In this document: piece by piece, positions 8,240-16,873 of the stretch
Position numbering within the stretch: the first letter of the stretch is position 1
How the letters are laid out: each line of letters begins with the position of its first letter
NCBI RefSeq assembly: GCF_900177295.1
Contig: NZ_FWZX01000003.1
Coordinates: forward strand, 1 to 51,666
Length of the DNA stretch: 51,666 bases
DNA from: Tistlia consotensis USBA 355
GTDB taxonomy: Bacteria; Pseudomonadota; Alphaproteobacteria; Kiloniellales; DSM-21159
Direction: 5' to 3'
Translations under genes and position numbers: made by a program
The notes under the pieces: generated by a model
The model's input: only the letters and a program-made list of their open reading frames with translations
Told to the model about the DNA's origin: nothing
The model's database searches: none

Positions 8240-10147
8240 TCAGCCGGCCGCGCGCAGCTCGTCGGTCGAGGCGCGCTGCTCGGCGACCTGGACCGCCTCC
8301 GGCGTGTCGACGTCGACCCACCAGCAGCCGGTGACGTCGACGATCGAGGCGCGGTCGCGCGCCGCCAGCACCGCGACGCCGTCGGCGAGGCCGTGACGGC
8401 CTTCGGCGGCCGCCTCGCTCAGGGCCTCGAAGATCGCCGGCGTGCAGGCCATGACGCCGGTGTCGGCGCAGTCCCAATCGCCCAGCGTCTTGGCGATTGC
8501 CGCGATCCGGCCGCCCGCGGCCTTGACCTTCATGACGTCGTCGAGATCCATGATCTCGTCCTTGGCGAAGTCGCAGGCCAGCGCCATGCCGTCGGCCGGC
8601 AGCGGCGCCTCGAGCAGGCGTGCCGGCAGCTCGTCGTCGTAGAGGTGGTCGCACATCGACAGCAGGAACGGTTCGTCGCCGAGCGCCTCGGCCGCGGCCA
8701 GGGTGCTGGCGCCGTTGCCCTTGGCCCAGTCGTCGGCCTGGACGAACTCGACGGCGACGCCGTTGCGCGCGGCGACCGACTGGAAGTGCGCCCGCACGGT
8801 CTCGGCCTCGTGGCCCAGCGAGACGACGAAGCGCTCGACGCCGGCCGAGCGGCGCAGCGTGCCGATCACCCGCTCGGCCAGGGTGATGCCCTGGATCGGC
8901 GCCAGCGGCTTCGGCAGGGTCGCGCGCGGGAAGAGGCGCGAGCCCAGGCCGGCGGCCAGGATCAGCGCGCTGCGCGGCTGCCCGCCCTCGCGCCGGGTCG
9001 CCCGGGTCGCCGCGACCGCCGCCGGCTTGCGGCCGACCACCTTGTCACGGGGCACGTTGGGCGAGGCGCCGCCGATGAAGGCGTTGGTCAGGTCGTGGGC
9101 CACGGAATCGCGGACCTGCAGCGGCGGGCTCTTCATGTAGTAGGATGAGGGCGCCTCGAGCGGTCCGCCGATGCCCCGGTCCAGGCCGACCTTGACGCAG
9201 CGCAGGGCGTCGATGACGACGCCGGCGCTGTTCGGCGAGTCCTCGACCGAGAGGCGCAGCTCCAGCTCCATCGGCACGTCGCCGAAGCCGCGGCCCTCCA
9301 TGCGGATGAAGGCGACCTTCTTGTCGTTGTGCCAGGGCACGTAGTCCGAGGGGCCGATGTGGATCGCGGCGTCCTCGAGCCGGCTGTCGAGCTGCGACTG
9401 CACCGACTCGGTCTTCGACTTCTTCTTGGACTGCAGGCGGCTGCGCTCGAGCATGTTGAGGAAGTCGGTGTTGCCGCCGACGTTGAGCTGGTAGGTGCGG
9501 TCCAGCTTGACGCCGCGGTCGCCGAACAGGCGGGTCAGCGCGCGGTGCGTGATGGTGGCGCCGACCTGGCTCTTGATGTCGTCGCCGACGATCGGCACGC
9601 CGGCCTCGCGGAAGCGCGCGGCCCAGGCGGGATCCGAGGCGATGAACACCGGCACGCAGTTGACCATGCCGACCTTCGCGGCGAGACAGGCCTCGGCGTA
9701 GTAGCGCACCGCCTGCTCGGAGCCGACCGGCAGGTAGCAGACCAGCACCTCGGCGCCGGTCTCGCGCAGGCGCCGCGCGACGTCGACCGGCTCGGCCTCG
9801 GAGACGCGGAAGGCCTGGTCCTCCGGATAGTCCTCCATGTGCGCCGGCACGCCGTCGAGCACCGGGCCCATCTCGACCAGCACGTCCGAGACCGGCAGCG
9901 CGCGCTGGAACACCTTCGTGCAGTTCGGCTTGGCGAAGATCGCCTTCTCGACCGGCAGGCCGACCTTGCGGCGATCGACGTCGAAGGCCGCCACGACCTC
10001 GACGTCGGTCACGCCCCAGCCGTCGATGCTCGGGTGCATCAGCCCGGCGAGCTGCTCGGCCGAATGGTTGCGGTAGTACTCCAGCCCCTGCAGCAGCGAG
10101 CTGGCACAGTTTCCGACTCCCGCGATGGCGATGCGTATCTTCGACAA
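8240..10147 (-). CDS. Fusion: myo-inositol-1-phosphate synthase + sugar-phosphate nucleotidyltransferase (IPCT-like)
   Basis: Of 635 residues, 1 to about 365 are a MIPS of the archaeal/actinobacterial type, with NAD motif [14 protein letters not shown], then [22 protein letters not shown] and a K-rich SKKKSKT segment. MIPS turns glucose-6-phosphate into inositol phosphate. Residues 393-635 are a complete nucleotidyltransferase with [11 protein letters not shown] at 395-405, a catalytic-type Asp500 in MCDHLYD, and WWVDVDTPE near the end as in CTP:inositol-1-phosphate cytidylyltransferases. One polypeptide could therefore make and activate inositol phosphate. TTG at 10147 is chosen because GGAG lies 8 bases before it and a promoter sits just upstream; an ATG at 10216 would lie within that promoter. 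It is convergent with the CDP-alcohol phosphotransferase. Confidence 0.9.
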   Translation of the reverse strand: MSKIRIAIAGVGNCASSLLQGLEYYRNHSAEQLAGLMHPSIDGWGVTDVEVVAAFDVDRRKVGLPVEKAIFAKPNCTKVFQRALPVSDVLVEMGPVLDGVPAHMEDYPEDQAFRVSEAEPVDVARRLRETGAEVLVCYLPVGSEQAVRYYAEACLAAKVGMVNCVPVFIASDPAWAARFREAGVPIVGDDIKSQVGATITHRALTRLFGDRGVKLDRTYQLNVGGNTDFLNMLERSRLQSKKKSKTESVQSQLDSRLEDAAIHIGPSDYVPWHNDKKVAFIRMEGRGFGDVPMELELRLSVEDSPNSAGVVIDALRCVKVGLDRGIGGPLEAPSSYYMKSPPLQVRDSVAHDLTNAFIGGASPNVPRDKVVGRKPAAVAATRATRREGGQPRSALILAAGLGSRLFPRATLPKPLAPIQGITLAERVIGTLRRSAGVERFVVSLGHEAETVRAHFQSVAARNGVAVEFVQADDWAKGNGASTLAAAEALGDEPFLLSMCDHLYDDELPARLLEAPLPADGMALACDFAKDEIMDLDDVMKVKAAGGRIAAIAKTLGDWDCADTGVMACTPAIFEALSEAAAEGRHGLADGVAVLAARDRASIVDVTGCWWVDVDTPEAVQVAEQRASTDELRAAG

Positions 10148-10183
10148 GGTGTCGACTCCGATCTGTCCTGAGAATGCAACGCA

Positions 10184-10212
10184 GATGTAATGGTCGCCGC
10201 ACGCCTTGACAA
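10184..10212 (-). promoter_or_regulatory. Candidate sigma-70 promoter of the MIPS fusion gene
   Basis: Read on the minus strand: TTGTCA (10212-10207), 17 bases, TACATC (10189-10184). The -35 matches five of six consensus positions; the -10 is weak. Transcription would begin near 10177, giving a leader of about 30 bases before the TTG start at 10147 and excluding the longer reading frame from 10216. Confidence 0.4.
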
Positions 10213-10353
10213 TCACGGATGTACCCGAAAGTACAGTTTTCCCCGAGCTTGCGGTTGCGTAGCCGGATACCCGCTTTCGCGGCAGGTGATGAGGTCCCTA
10301 AGCTGTCGCGGAGCGCCGCTCCGGCAAGCCACGACGGGCGCCGACTCCGGCGG

Positions 10354-11022
10354 TCAGCCCGAGGCCCCGGCGGGCCGCCCCCTCAGCACGAGCAGCGCGC
10401 CTCCGCCGAGACCGAGCGCCAGCAGGGCCAGGTCCTGCGGCAGGCCGAGCGCCCAGCCCTCGAAGCCGGCGACCAGGCACCAGAGCGACGGCAGCACGGC
10501 CAGCGGCAGCGCCCCGCGCCCGGAAAGCAGCAGCAGGCCCAGGGTGAAGAGCGCCGTCGGCCCCGGCGTCAGGCCGACCAGCGGCGCCGCCTGCCAGTCA
10601 CCGGCGAGCAGGGCGCCGGCAAGCGGACAGGCGAGGAGCGCGAGCAGCGCGAGCGCCGCCCCGGTCCGCGCGAAGCGCGGGGCGCGGGGGCCGAAGGCCG
10701 GGCGGCCGCGCAGCAGGCCGAGCCCGAGCAGCAGCAGGGCCTGCAGCAGGAAGCCGGCGCCGTAGAGCGGTGCCGCGAAGTTGAGCTCGGCGAAACGCTG
10801 CAGGAAGAAGTCCCAGCCGACCCAGGCCCAGGCGAGCGCCAGCAGCCCCGACACGATCCGGCTCGCCTGCGGCACCGCACGGGGCCGCAGGGCCAGCGCC
10901 AGCGCGGCGGCGGCCAGCAGCAGGGCGAGCGGCTGGATCGGCCAGAGCGAGCGGTTGAGCAGCGCCAGGAAGGCGTCGAGCGTCTCCGCGTCGTAGGGCA
11001 GCACCTCAGAGGCTCTCGACAT
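10354..11022 (-). CDS. DUF6064-family integral membrane protein
   Basis: This 222-residue, very hydrophobic protein has about six membrane segments. It opens with YDAETLDAFLALLNRSLWPIQ and contains WAWVGWDFFLQRFAELNFAAPLYG in pieces typical of DUF6064. The function of the family is unknown. Its start overlaps the end of the upstream aldo/keto reductase gene by 17 bases, so the two are translationally coupled and probably one operon (11941 to 10354). It is followed by a 206-base gap holding the promoter of the next gene downstream on the same strand. Confidence 0.75.
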   Translation of the reverse strand: MSRASEVLPYDAETLDAFLALLNRSLWPIQPLALLLAAAALALALRPRAVPQASRIVSGLLALAWAWVGWDFFLQRFAELNFAAPLYGAGFLLQALLLLGLGLLRGRPAFGPRAPRFARTGAALALLALLACPLAGALLAGDWQAAPLVGLTPGPTALFTLGLLLLSGRGALPLAVLPSLWCLVAGFEGWALGLPQDLALLALGLGGGALLVLRGRPAGASG

Positions 11023-11941
11023 AGTCGACCATGCGCCGGCGCAGACGCTGGTCCGGCAGGCGGCCGTAGAGCGCGCCCATGTTCTCCACCATGTGGTCGA
11101 CCCGCGAGGTCGCCGGGATCGCCACGGTGACCGCCGGGTGCGAGACGACGAACTTCAGCAAGAACTGGGCCCAGTTGGCGCAGTCGAGCTCGGCCGCCCA
11201 GCCGGGCAGCGGATGGCGGGCGAACAGGCGGAACAGCTCCCGGCGCCGGAACGGCCGGTTGACGATCACCGCCAGCTTCCGCTCGGCGGCGAGCGGCAGC
11301 AGCCGCGCCTCGGCCGCGCGGTCGAGGAGGTTGTAGGTGAACTGCACGGCGTCGATCGGCTGGCCGGTCATGATCCGCTCCAATTCGGCGTGGCGGCTGC
11401 CGTGGGAGGTCGTGACGCCGATCGCGCGCAGGCGGCCCGCCGCCTTGTCGGCCTGCAGCGTCTCCAGGTGTCCCTCCCAGCCGAGCAGGTTGTGGACCTG
11501 CATCAGGTCGAAGCGCTCGACGCCCCAGAGCGCGCGCGATTCGGCCATCTGCTCCGGGCCGTCCGACTGCCGCCAGGTCCAGACCTTGGTGGCGGCGAAG
11601 GCCTGGGACGGCCGGCCGAGCGCGCCGAGGCAGTGGCCGATCACCGCCTCCGAGCTGCCGTACATCGGCGAGGAGTCGATGACCCGGCCGCCGCCCGCGA
11701 AGAAGGCGCGCAGCACCTCGACCCGCGCCGCGCGCAGCGCCGGATCGTCGCCGACGTTGAAGGTGATCCAGGAGCCCATGCCGATGACCGGCAGCGCCTC
11801 TCCGGTCGCCGGCAGGATCCGGGTGATCGGCGGCCCCGCCGCGGCACGGGCCCCGCGCAGGCCGGCGGCGGCGAGCGCGGCGACGGCGGCGAGTCCGGCG
11901 AGCAGGCGCCGGCGCGTGACGGGTCGGGCAGGCTGGCGCAT
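11006..11941 (-). CDS. Aldo/keto reductase with Tat signal peptide
   Basis: The 311 residues start with a twin-arginine signal (VTRRRLLAGLAAVAALAAAG) ending near residue 34, so the enzyme is probably periplasmic. The AKR barrel follows with the catalytic tetrad recognisable as Asp and Tyr in RVIDSSPMYGSSE, Lys in ATKVW and His in LMQVHN. A late AIPATSRVDHMVENMGA segment forms part of the NADP-binding loop. The ATG at 11941 places the RR motif eight residues from the start; a longer frame from 12085 would bury the signal. Tat-exported AKRs next to DUF6064 proteins have no firm substrate assignment. Confidence 0.88.
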   Translation of the reverse strand: MRQPARPVTRRRLLAGLAAVAALAAAGLRGARAAAGPPITRILPATGEALPVIGMGSWITFNVGDDPALRAARVEVLRAFFAGGGRVIDSSPMYGSSEAVIGHCLGALGRPSQAFAATKVWTWRQSDGPEQMAESRALWGVERFDLMQVHNLLGWEGHLETLQADKAAGRLRAIGVTTSHGSRHAELERIMTGQPIDAVQFTYNLLDRAAEARLLPLAAERKLAVIVNRPFRRRELFRLFARHPLPGWAAELDCANWAQFLLKFVVSHPAVTVAIPATSRVDHMVENMGALYGRLPDQRLRRRMVDYVESL

Positions 11942-12102
11942 GGCTGGGCTCCGGCAGGGCCTCGACTGCTGCTCGAGATGGGGCGTCCGCCGCCGCGGCC
12001 AAGCCCGGCCCCCTCGGAATCCCGGATCTTCGCCCCCGGCGGCGGCGTTCCCTGCTACGATAGGAAAGAAACACGAACAAGCCACCGACGGGAGGACCCG
12101 GC

Positions 12103-12756
12103 TTGCGACTCTACAGCCTGCACCAGAACTCGGCCGGCTGGCGCGTGCGCATCGCGCTGCACCTCAAGGGCATCTCCTTCAACTACACGCCGGCGAGCGA
12201 GCTGGGCGAGCAGCGCTACCGCGAGATCAATCCGCAGGGCCTGCTGCCGGCCCTGGAGATCGACGGCGCGGTGGTCGGCCAGTCGACCGCGATCCTGGAG
12301 CTGCTGGAGGAGCGCTATCCCGAGCCGCCGCTGCTGCCCGACGACGACATCGAGCGCGCCGAGGTGCGCGCCTTCTGCCAGCTGATCGCCTGCGACCTGC
12401 ACCCGATGAACAGCCAGCGCGCCCGCGCCTACCTCGCCGATCCGCTCGGCCTGTCGGAGCGCGAGATCCTGGCCTGGTACCGGCACTGGGTCTCGCTCGG
12501 CCTCGGCGGCCTGGAGGCCACACTGCAGCGCCGCAGCGGCCGCGGCCTGTTCTGCTTCGGGCCCGAGCCGAGCCTGGCCGACGTCTACCTGGTGCCGCAG
12601 CTCTACAACTGCCGGCGCTACGACTGCGACCTGACCCCCTACCCGGCCCTGCTCGCCGCCGAGCAGGCCTGCCGCGATCACGAGGCCTTCCGCGCCGCCG
12701 CGCCCGAGCACCTGCCCGACTACGAGGGCCAGCAGGAGCCCTGGCTGGTGTCGTGA
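12103..12756 (+). CDS. maiA: Zeta-class glutathione S-transferase / maleylacetoacetate isomerase
   Basis: This 217-residue GST has a thioredoxin-like domain (1-80) with the zeta-type N-terminal motif LYSLHQNSAGWRVRIAL; the family's SSxxxR motif appears as NSAGWRVR. A glutathione-binding QSTAILELLEERYP (about 66-79) follows, then the helical domain with PSLADVYLVPQ. Zeta GSTs isomerise maleylacetoacetate or maleylpyruvate in tyrosine or gentisate breakdown; no other pathway gene is adjacent, so the substrate is an inference. The start is TTG at 12103, supported by GGGAGGA seven bases upstream and by the conserved first strand. Confidence 0.85.
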   Translation: MRLYSLHQNSAGWRVRIALHLKGISFNYTPASELGEQRYREINPQGLLPALEIDGAVVGQSTAILELLEERYPEPPLLPDDDIERAEVRAFCQLIACDLHPMNSQRARAYLADPLGLSEREILAWYRHWVSLGLGGLEATLQRRSGRGLFCFGPEPSLADVYLVPQLYNCRRYDCDLTPYPALLAAEQACRDHEAFRAAAPEHLPDYEGQQEPWLVS

Positions 12757-12789
12757 AGGCCCCGAAGGTCAGAGGTGCCCTCCCATTCG

Positions 12790-12997
12790 TTTCGTCCTGA
12801 GCCTGTCGAAGGTCGGAGCGAAGCTGGCTTCGACGGTGCCGGAACGGCTTCGCGGTTCGACAAGCTCACCGTGAAGCCGTTGGGGGCCGTCCCCCCCAAG
12901 GCGGCCGGCTTCCGAGCTCCCACATCCCTCGACAAGCTCGGGATGAAGCGATCTGCCAGCCACGCCGACCTCGGCTTCGTCCCGAGCTTGTCGAGGG
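12790..12997. repeat. Cluster of four REP-like GAGCTTGTCGA repeats
   Basis: Four copies of a CCTGAGCCTGTCGAAGG-type unit alternate in orientation at about 12793-12812, 12855-12876, 12926-12948 and 12975-12997. The last two are a 23-base inverted pair with one mismatch (CCCTCGACAAGCTCGGGA against its complement). The first two form a less perfect pair. Similar TCGACAAGCTC/GAGCTTGTCGA elements are widespread REP-like intergenic repeats in proteobacteria. They fill most of the 320-base gene-free gap (12757-13076) between the convergent maiA and ppiC genes, where paired hairpins could stop transcription in both directions. Confidence 0.8.
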
Positions 12998-13076
12998 GCG
13001 TGTGAGCCCCGGCGGCTTCGCCTTCCGGCGCCGTCCGCCGCAGCCCTGGGAACCCTGGGCGCGCGCCCCTCACCCC

Positions 13077-13871
13077 CTACTGCACCAGCGGGCTGTCGCT
13101 GCCCTCCAGGTCGAGGCCGACGATCTCGGCCTTGCCGGCCAGCAGGCGCAGGTACTGGGCGACGCCGCGCCGCCAGCTCGCCTCGGCGAGGTAGCCGGCG
13201 ATGCGCGCCTCGACGGCCTCGAAGGGCAGCGGCTCGGCCGCGACCTTGCGCTCGACCTTCAGGACGTGGAAGCCGTAGCGGCTCTTCACGGGCAGCGGGC
13301 AGAGCTGGCCGGCCTCCAGGTTGAACAGGAAGGTGTCGACCTCCGGCACGGTCTGGCCGCGGGTCAGCTGGCCGAGGTTGCCGCCCTGCCTGGCCGAGGG
13401 ACAGTCCGAGCGCTCGGCGGCCAGCGCCTCGAAGAGATCGGGCCGGGTCTGCAGCACCGCCAGGGTCTCCCGCGCCGCCTGCTCGGCCGCGGCGCGGCGC
13501 GCCTCGTCGTCGGGGTCGGCGGCGAAGAGGATGTGCCGGGCCTCGACCAGCTCGGGCGTGCGGAAGCGCCGGCGGTTGTTGTCGTAGTAGCGCCGGCAGG
13601 TCTCGCCGTCGGCCTCGGGCACCGTGACCTCGCGGGCCAGCAGCTGGCGGACCAGCGCCTCCTCCTCGGTCTCGCGACGGCCCTCACCGTCGGTCTCCGG
13701 CTCCGCCGTCAGGCCGAGGCGCCGGGCCTCCTGCAGCAGCAGCGCGCGGATCGCGAGCGCCCGCGCCGCCTCCTGCCAGGCCGTCTCGGCGCTGTCGGCC
13801 GGATGCAGCTGGGCCTCGGCGGCGATCGCCGCCGGGCTCAGCGCGATGCCGTCGATGGTGATCGCGTCCAT
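13077..13871 (-). CDS. Parvulin-type peptidyl-prolyl isomerase of the nar operon (NifM/PpiC-like)
   Basis: This 264-residue protein has an N-terminal helical SurA/NifM-like part (1 to about 110) and a parvulin domain with VEARHILFA, then ARQGGNLGQLTRGQTVPE and KSRYGFHVLKVERK. There is no signal peptide, so it is cytoplasmic. It starts five bases after narI stops and is the last gene of the nitrate reductase operon; a PPIase in this position is a known accompaniment of narGHJI, presumably aiding maturation. The ATG at 13871 matches the family start; the frame remains open upstream through narI but is not coding there. Confidence 0.9.
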   Translation of the reverse strand: MDAITIDGIALSPAAIAAEAQLHPADSAETAWQEAARALAIRALLLQEARRLGLTAEPETDGEGRRETEEEALVRQLLAREVTVPEADGETCRRYYDNNRRRFRTPELVEARHILFAADPDDEARRAAAEQAARETLAVLQTRPDLFEALAAERSDCPSARQGGNLGQLTRGQTVPEVDTFLFNLEAGQLCPLPVKSRYGFHVLKVERKVAAEPLPFEAVEARIAGYLAEASWRRGVAQYLRLLAGKAEIVGLDLEGSDSPLVQ

Positions 13872-13876
13872 GGTCC

Positions 13877-14605
13877 CTACTCCGCCGCAGCGGCCGGGCG
13901 ACTGGCGGTCCCGTGGCCGCCCTGGCGCCGGCGCACGACCTGGTAGCCCGGTCGCCAGAGGTAGCGCAGCGGCGCGCTCAGCATGTGGACCAGGCGGGTG
14001 AAGGGGAACAGCAGCAGGATCGTCAGGCCCAGGAAGAGGTGCAGCTTGAACACCGGGTTGGCGTCCAGCACGTAGCTCGAGGCCGCGGGGTCCAGGGTGA
14101 AGATGCCCTGCGCCCAGGACATGAACTTGACCATCTCGTGGCCGTCCAGGTGGTTGAGCGAGACCGGGATGGTCGCGAGGCCGAGGGTCAGCTGGGCGTA
14201 GAGCAGCAGCAGGATCGCGATGTCGCTGAAGCTCGAGGTGCTGCGGATCCGCGGATCGAACAGGCGGCGGTGGATCAGCAGGGTGGCGCCGGCGAAGCAG
14301 AAGACCCCGGCGACGCCGCCGAGGCCGATCGCCAGCAGCTGCTTGGCGCCGTGCGAGATGCCGAGGGCGTCGAACACCCAGATCGGCGTCAGCAGGCCGC
14401 CCAGGTGGCCGAAGAAGATCACCAGGATGCCGGCGTGGAACAGCACCGAGCCCCAGATCAGCTGGCGCCGGCGCAGCAGCTGGCTGGAGCCGGAGCGCCA
14501 GGTGAAGGGCTCGCGGTCGTAGCGCAGCATGCTGCCGACGGCGAGCACGACCAGGGCGATGTAGGGATAGATCCCGTAGAGAACGGTGTTCAGCCAAACG
14601 GCCAT
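13877..14605 (-). CDS. narI: Respiratory nitrate reductase gamma subunit, di-haem cytochrome b
   Basis: This 242-residue membrane protein has five hydrophobic segments. It oxidises quinol at the membrane and passes electrons to NarH. Histidine pairs for the two b haems are visible in LFHAGILVIFFGHLGG and in LHLFLGLTILLLFPFTRLVHML, and a LNHLDGH loop is present. The length is close to the usual 225-240 residues, with a short charged Ala-rich tail at the C-terminus. It starts 13 bases after narJ ends. Confidence 0.96.
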   Translation of the reverse strand: MAVWLNTVLYGIYPYIALVVLAVGSMLRYDREPFTWRSGSSQLLRRRQLIWGSVLFHAGILVIFFGHLGGLLTPIWVFDALGISHGAKQLLAIGLGGVAGVFCFAGATLLIHRRLFDPRIRSTSSFSDIAILLLLYAQLTLGLATIPVSLNHLDGHEMVKFMSWAQGIFTLDPAASSYVLDANPVFKLHLFLGLTILLLFPFTRLVHMLSAPLRYLWRPGYQVVRRRQGGHGTASRPAAAAE

Positions 14606-14618
14606 GGCGCGGCCCTCC

Positions 14619-15347
14619 TCACCGGCTGCGCGGCGCGGCCGCAGCCGCGTCGGCGCCCATCTGCTTCAGCATTGCCTCGGCCTTGGGGCAGCCCTCCTGC
14701 CCGGCCCCGGCGTCACCCGGACCGCCAAGTCCCGGCCCGAAGGTGACCGCCGCCTCCTCCCAGTCGCGGTCGAGCGCGGCGAGGTCGGTCGGGTCGTCGT
14801 CCGGCTCGGCGCGCGCCGCGGCCAGGTCCTCGGCCGAGGCGGCGCCGTCGGCCAGCGCCTCCAGGGCGGCGAAGACCGCGGCGTAGTCGCTGCCGCGCTT
14901 GACGAGGCGCTCGCGCAGGGCGGTCAGCACGTGCAGCGGCTGGGCCAGCAGGCCGCGCGCCTCGCCGAGCGGCCGGGTCGAGAGGAACTCCAGGAACAGC
15001 GGCAGGTAATCCGGCAGCTCCTTCGCCTCGACGACCAGGCCGTGCTCGGCGTAGAGCGCCTGCAGGTCGACCAGCGCCTGGCCGCGGTCCCGGCTCTCGC
15101 CGTGGACATGCTCGAAGAGGTGCAGCGACAGCGAGCGGGTGCGGTCGAACAGCAGGACATAGCGCTCCTGCAGGTCGAGGAGCTCCCGGCCCGCCAGCTG
15201 GTCGATCAGGGCGTAGACGCCGGGATGCGCCGCGGCATCGAGCAGGCCCTCCCCCGCCAGGGCCGCGCGCAGCTCGGGCGCCGCCTGCTGCAGCTCGTCG
15301 CTCGGATAGCTCAGCAGCAGCGACAGGACCTTGAGGCTGACGGTCAT
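14619..15347 (-). CDS. narJ: Nitrate reductase molybdenum cofactor assembly chaperone
   Basis: NarJ is a cytoplasmic chaperone that binds apo-NarG and directs molybdenum cofactor insertion before the complex docks on NarI. The 242 residues contain the typical N-terminal LSLLLSYPSDEL, the RTRSLSLHLFEHVHGESRDRG stretch (a NarJ/TorD hallmark), and ELPDYLPLFLEFLS. The C-terminal 40 residues are variable and acidic to Gly/Ala-rich, as usual. The ATG at 15347 shares one base with the narH stop (TGATG), indicating coupled translation. Confidence 0.96.
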   Translation of the reverse strand: MTVSLKVLSLLLSYPSDELQQAAPELRAALAGEGLLDAAAHPGVYALIDQLAGRELLDLQERYVLLFDRTRSLSLHLFEHVHGESRDRGQALVDLQALYAEHGLVVEAKELPDYLPLFLEFLSTRPLGEARGLLAQPLHVLTALRERLVKRGSDYAAVFAALEALADGAASAEDLAAARAEPDDDPTDLAALDRDWEEAAVTFGPGLGGPGDAGAGQEGCPKAEAMLKQMGADAAAAAPRSR

Positions 15348-16873
15348 CAGAACACCTCCGTCGGGGTCTTGACGGTCTTGCGCTTCGGCTGGGCGAAGAG
15401 GTTGCCGGCACTGGTCCCGCCCGAGCAGCCGTTGCCGAAGCTGAAGCCGCAGGAGCCGCGCACGTCGTAGGCGTCCTCGCCGATCTCGCGGTGCGCGGTC
15501 GGGATGACGAAACGGTCCTCGTAGTTGGCGATCGCCATGATCTGGTACATCGCCTCGATCTGGCCGGGCTCGAGCCCGACCGAGGCGGCGGTGGGGGCGT
15601 CGATCACGCCGTCGATCGTCTTGGCGCGCATGTAGGTCCGCATCGCCAGCATGCGCTCGAGCGCCAGGGCGACCGGCTCCTCCTTGCCCGCGGTCAGGAG
15701 GTTGGCGAGGTACCTCAGCGGGATGCGCAGGCTGCGCACGTCGGGCATGGCGCCGTCGAGGCCCAGCTTGCCGGCCTCGGCCGCCGACTGGATCGGCGAG
15801 AGCGGCGGCACGTACCAGACCATCGGCAGCGTGCGGTACTCGGGATGCAGCGGGAAGGCGACCTTCCACTCCATCGCCATCCTGTAGACCGGCGAGCGCT
15901 TCGCGGCCTCCAGCCAGGCCTCGGGCACGCCGTCGGCCCGCGCCTGCTCGATCACCTCGGGATCGTTGGGATCGAGGAAGATCCCGAGCTGCGCCTCGTA
16001 GAGGTCCTGCTTGTCGGCGGCGGCCGCCGCCTCGGCGATGCGGTCGGCGTCGTAGAGCAGCACGCCGAGGTAGCGGATGCGTCCGACGCAGGTCTCGGAG
16101 CAGACGGTCGGCTGGCCGGCCTCGATGCGCGGATAGCAGAAGATGCACTTCTCCGACTTACCGCTCGACCAGTTGTAGTAGATCTTCTTGTAGGGGCAGC
16201 CGGAGACGCACATCCGCCAGCCGCGGCACTTCTCCTGGTCGATCAGGACGATGCCGTCCTCCTCGCGCTTGTAGATGGCACCGGAGGGACAGGCCGCGAC
16301 GCAGGTCGGGTTGAGGCAGTGCTCGCACAGCCGCGGCAGGTACATCATGAAGGTGTTCTCGAACTGGCCGTAGATCTCCTTCTCGACGCCCTCGAAGTTG
16401 ACGTCCTTCGAGCGCCTGGCGAACTCACCGCCCAGGATCTCCTCCCAGTTCGGCCCCCACTCGATCTTCTCCATCCGCTCGCCGGTGATCAGCGAGCGCG
16501 GCCGCGCGGTCGGCGAGGCCTTGGAATCCGGCGCCGTCTGCAGGTGCTCGTAGTCGAAAGTGAAGGGCTCGTAGTAGTCGTCGATCTCGGGCAGGTCCGG
16601 GTTGGCGAAGATCTTCGCCAGGATCCGCCACTTGGCGCCCATCTTCGGCTGCAGCTGGCCCGATTTCGTCCGGACCCAGCCGCCGTTCCACTTCTTCTGG
16701 TTCTCCCATTCCTTGGGATAGCCGATCCCGGGCTTGGTCTCGACGTTGTTGAACCAGGCGTATTCCATGCCTTCCCGGTTGGTCCAGACGTTCTTGCAGG
16801 TCACCGAGCAGGTGTGGCAGCCGATGCACTTGTCGAGATTGAGCACCATGCCGATCTGCGCACGGATCTTCAT
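15347..16873 (-). CDS. narH: Respiratory nitrate reductase beta subunit, iron-sulfur protein
   Basis: The 508 residues carry the four-cluster ferredoxin-like wiring of NarH. The first cysteine set is CIGCHTCSVTCKNVW (from residue 16). The second and third sets are CEHCLNPTCVAACP and CRGWRMCVSGCP, where Trp in place of Cys marks the [3Fe-4S] site. The final set is KCIFCYPRIE to CSETCVGR. It transfers electrons from NarI haems to NarG. The start overlaps the narG stop by four bases (ATGA), and the stop overlaps the narJ start by one base. Length matches E. coli NarH. Confidence 0.98.
   Translation of the reverse strand: MKIRAQIGMVLNLDKCIGCHTCSVTCKNVWTNREGMEYAWFNNVETKPGIGYPKEWENQKKWNGGWVRTKSGQLQPKMGAKWRILAKIFANPDLPEIDDYYEPFTFDYEHLQTAPDSKASPTARPRSLITGERMEKIEWGPNWEEILGGEFARRSKDVNFEGVEKEIYGQFENTFMMYLPRLCEHCLNPTCVAACPSGAIYKREEDGIVLIDQEKCRGWRMCVSGCPYKKIYYNWSSGKSEKCIFCYPRIEAGQPTVCSETCVGRIRYLGVLLYDADRIAEAAAAADKQDLYEAQLGIFLDPNDPEVIEQARADGVPEAWLEAAKRSPVYRMAMEWKVAFPLHPEYRTLPMVWYVPPLSPIQSAAEAGKLGLDGAMPDVRSLRIPLRYLANLLTAGKEEPVALALERMLAMRTYMRAKTIDGVIDAPTAASVGLEPGQIEAMYQIMAIANYEDRFVIPTAHREIGEDAYDVRGSCGFSFGNGCSGGTSAGNLFAQPKRKTVKTPTEVF

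Noticed and set aside
10148-10216. N-terminal extension of the MIPS fusion from the ATG at 10216
   Set aside because: The extra 23 residues are unlike the family, the segment overlaps a promoter, and GGAG correctly precedes the TTG at 10147.
12775-13005. Short open frames in the maiA-ppiC gap
   Set aside because: They are translations of the REP-like repeats (RPEPVEG, DKLGMK-type peptides), a well-known annotation artefact.
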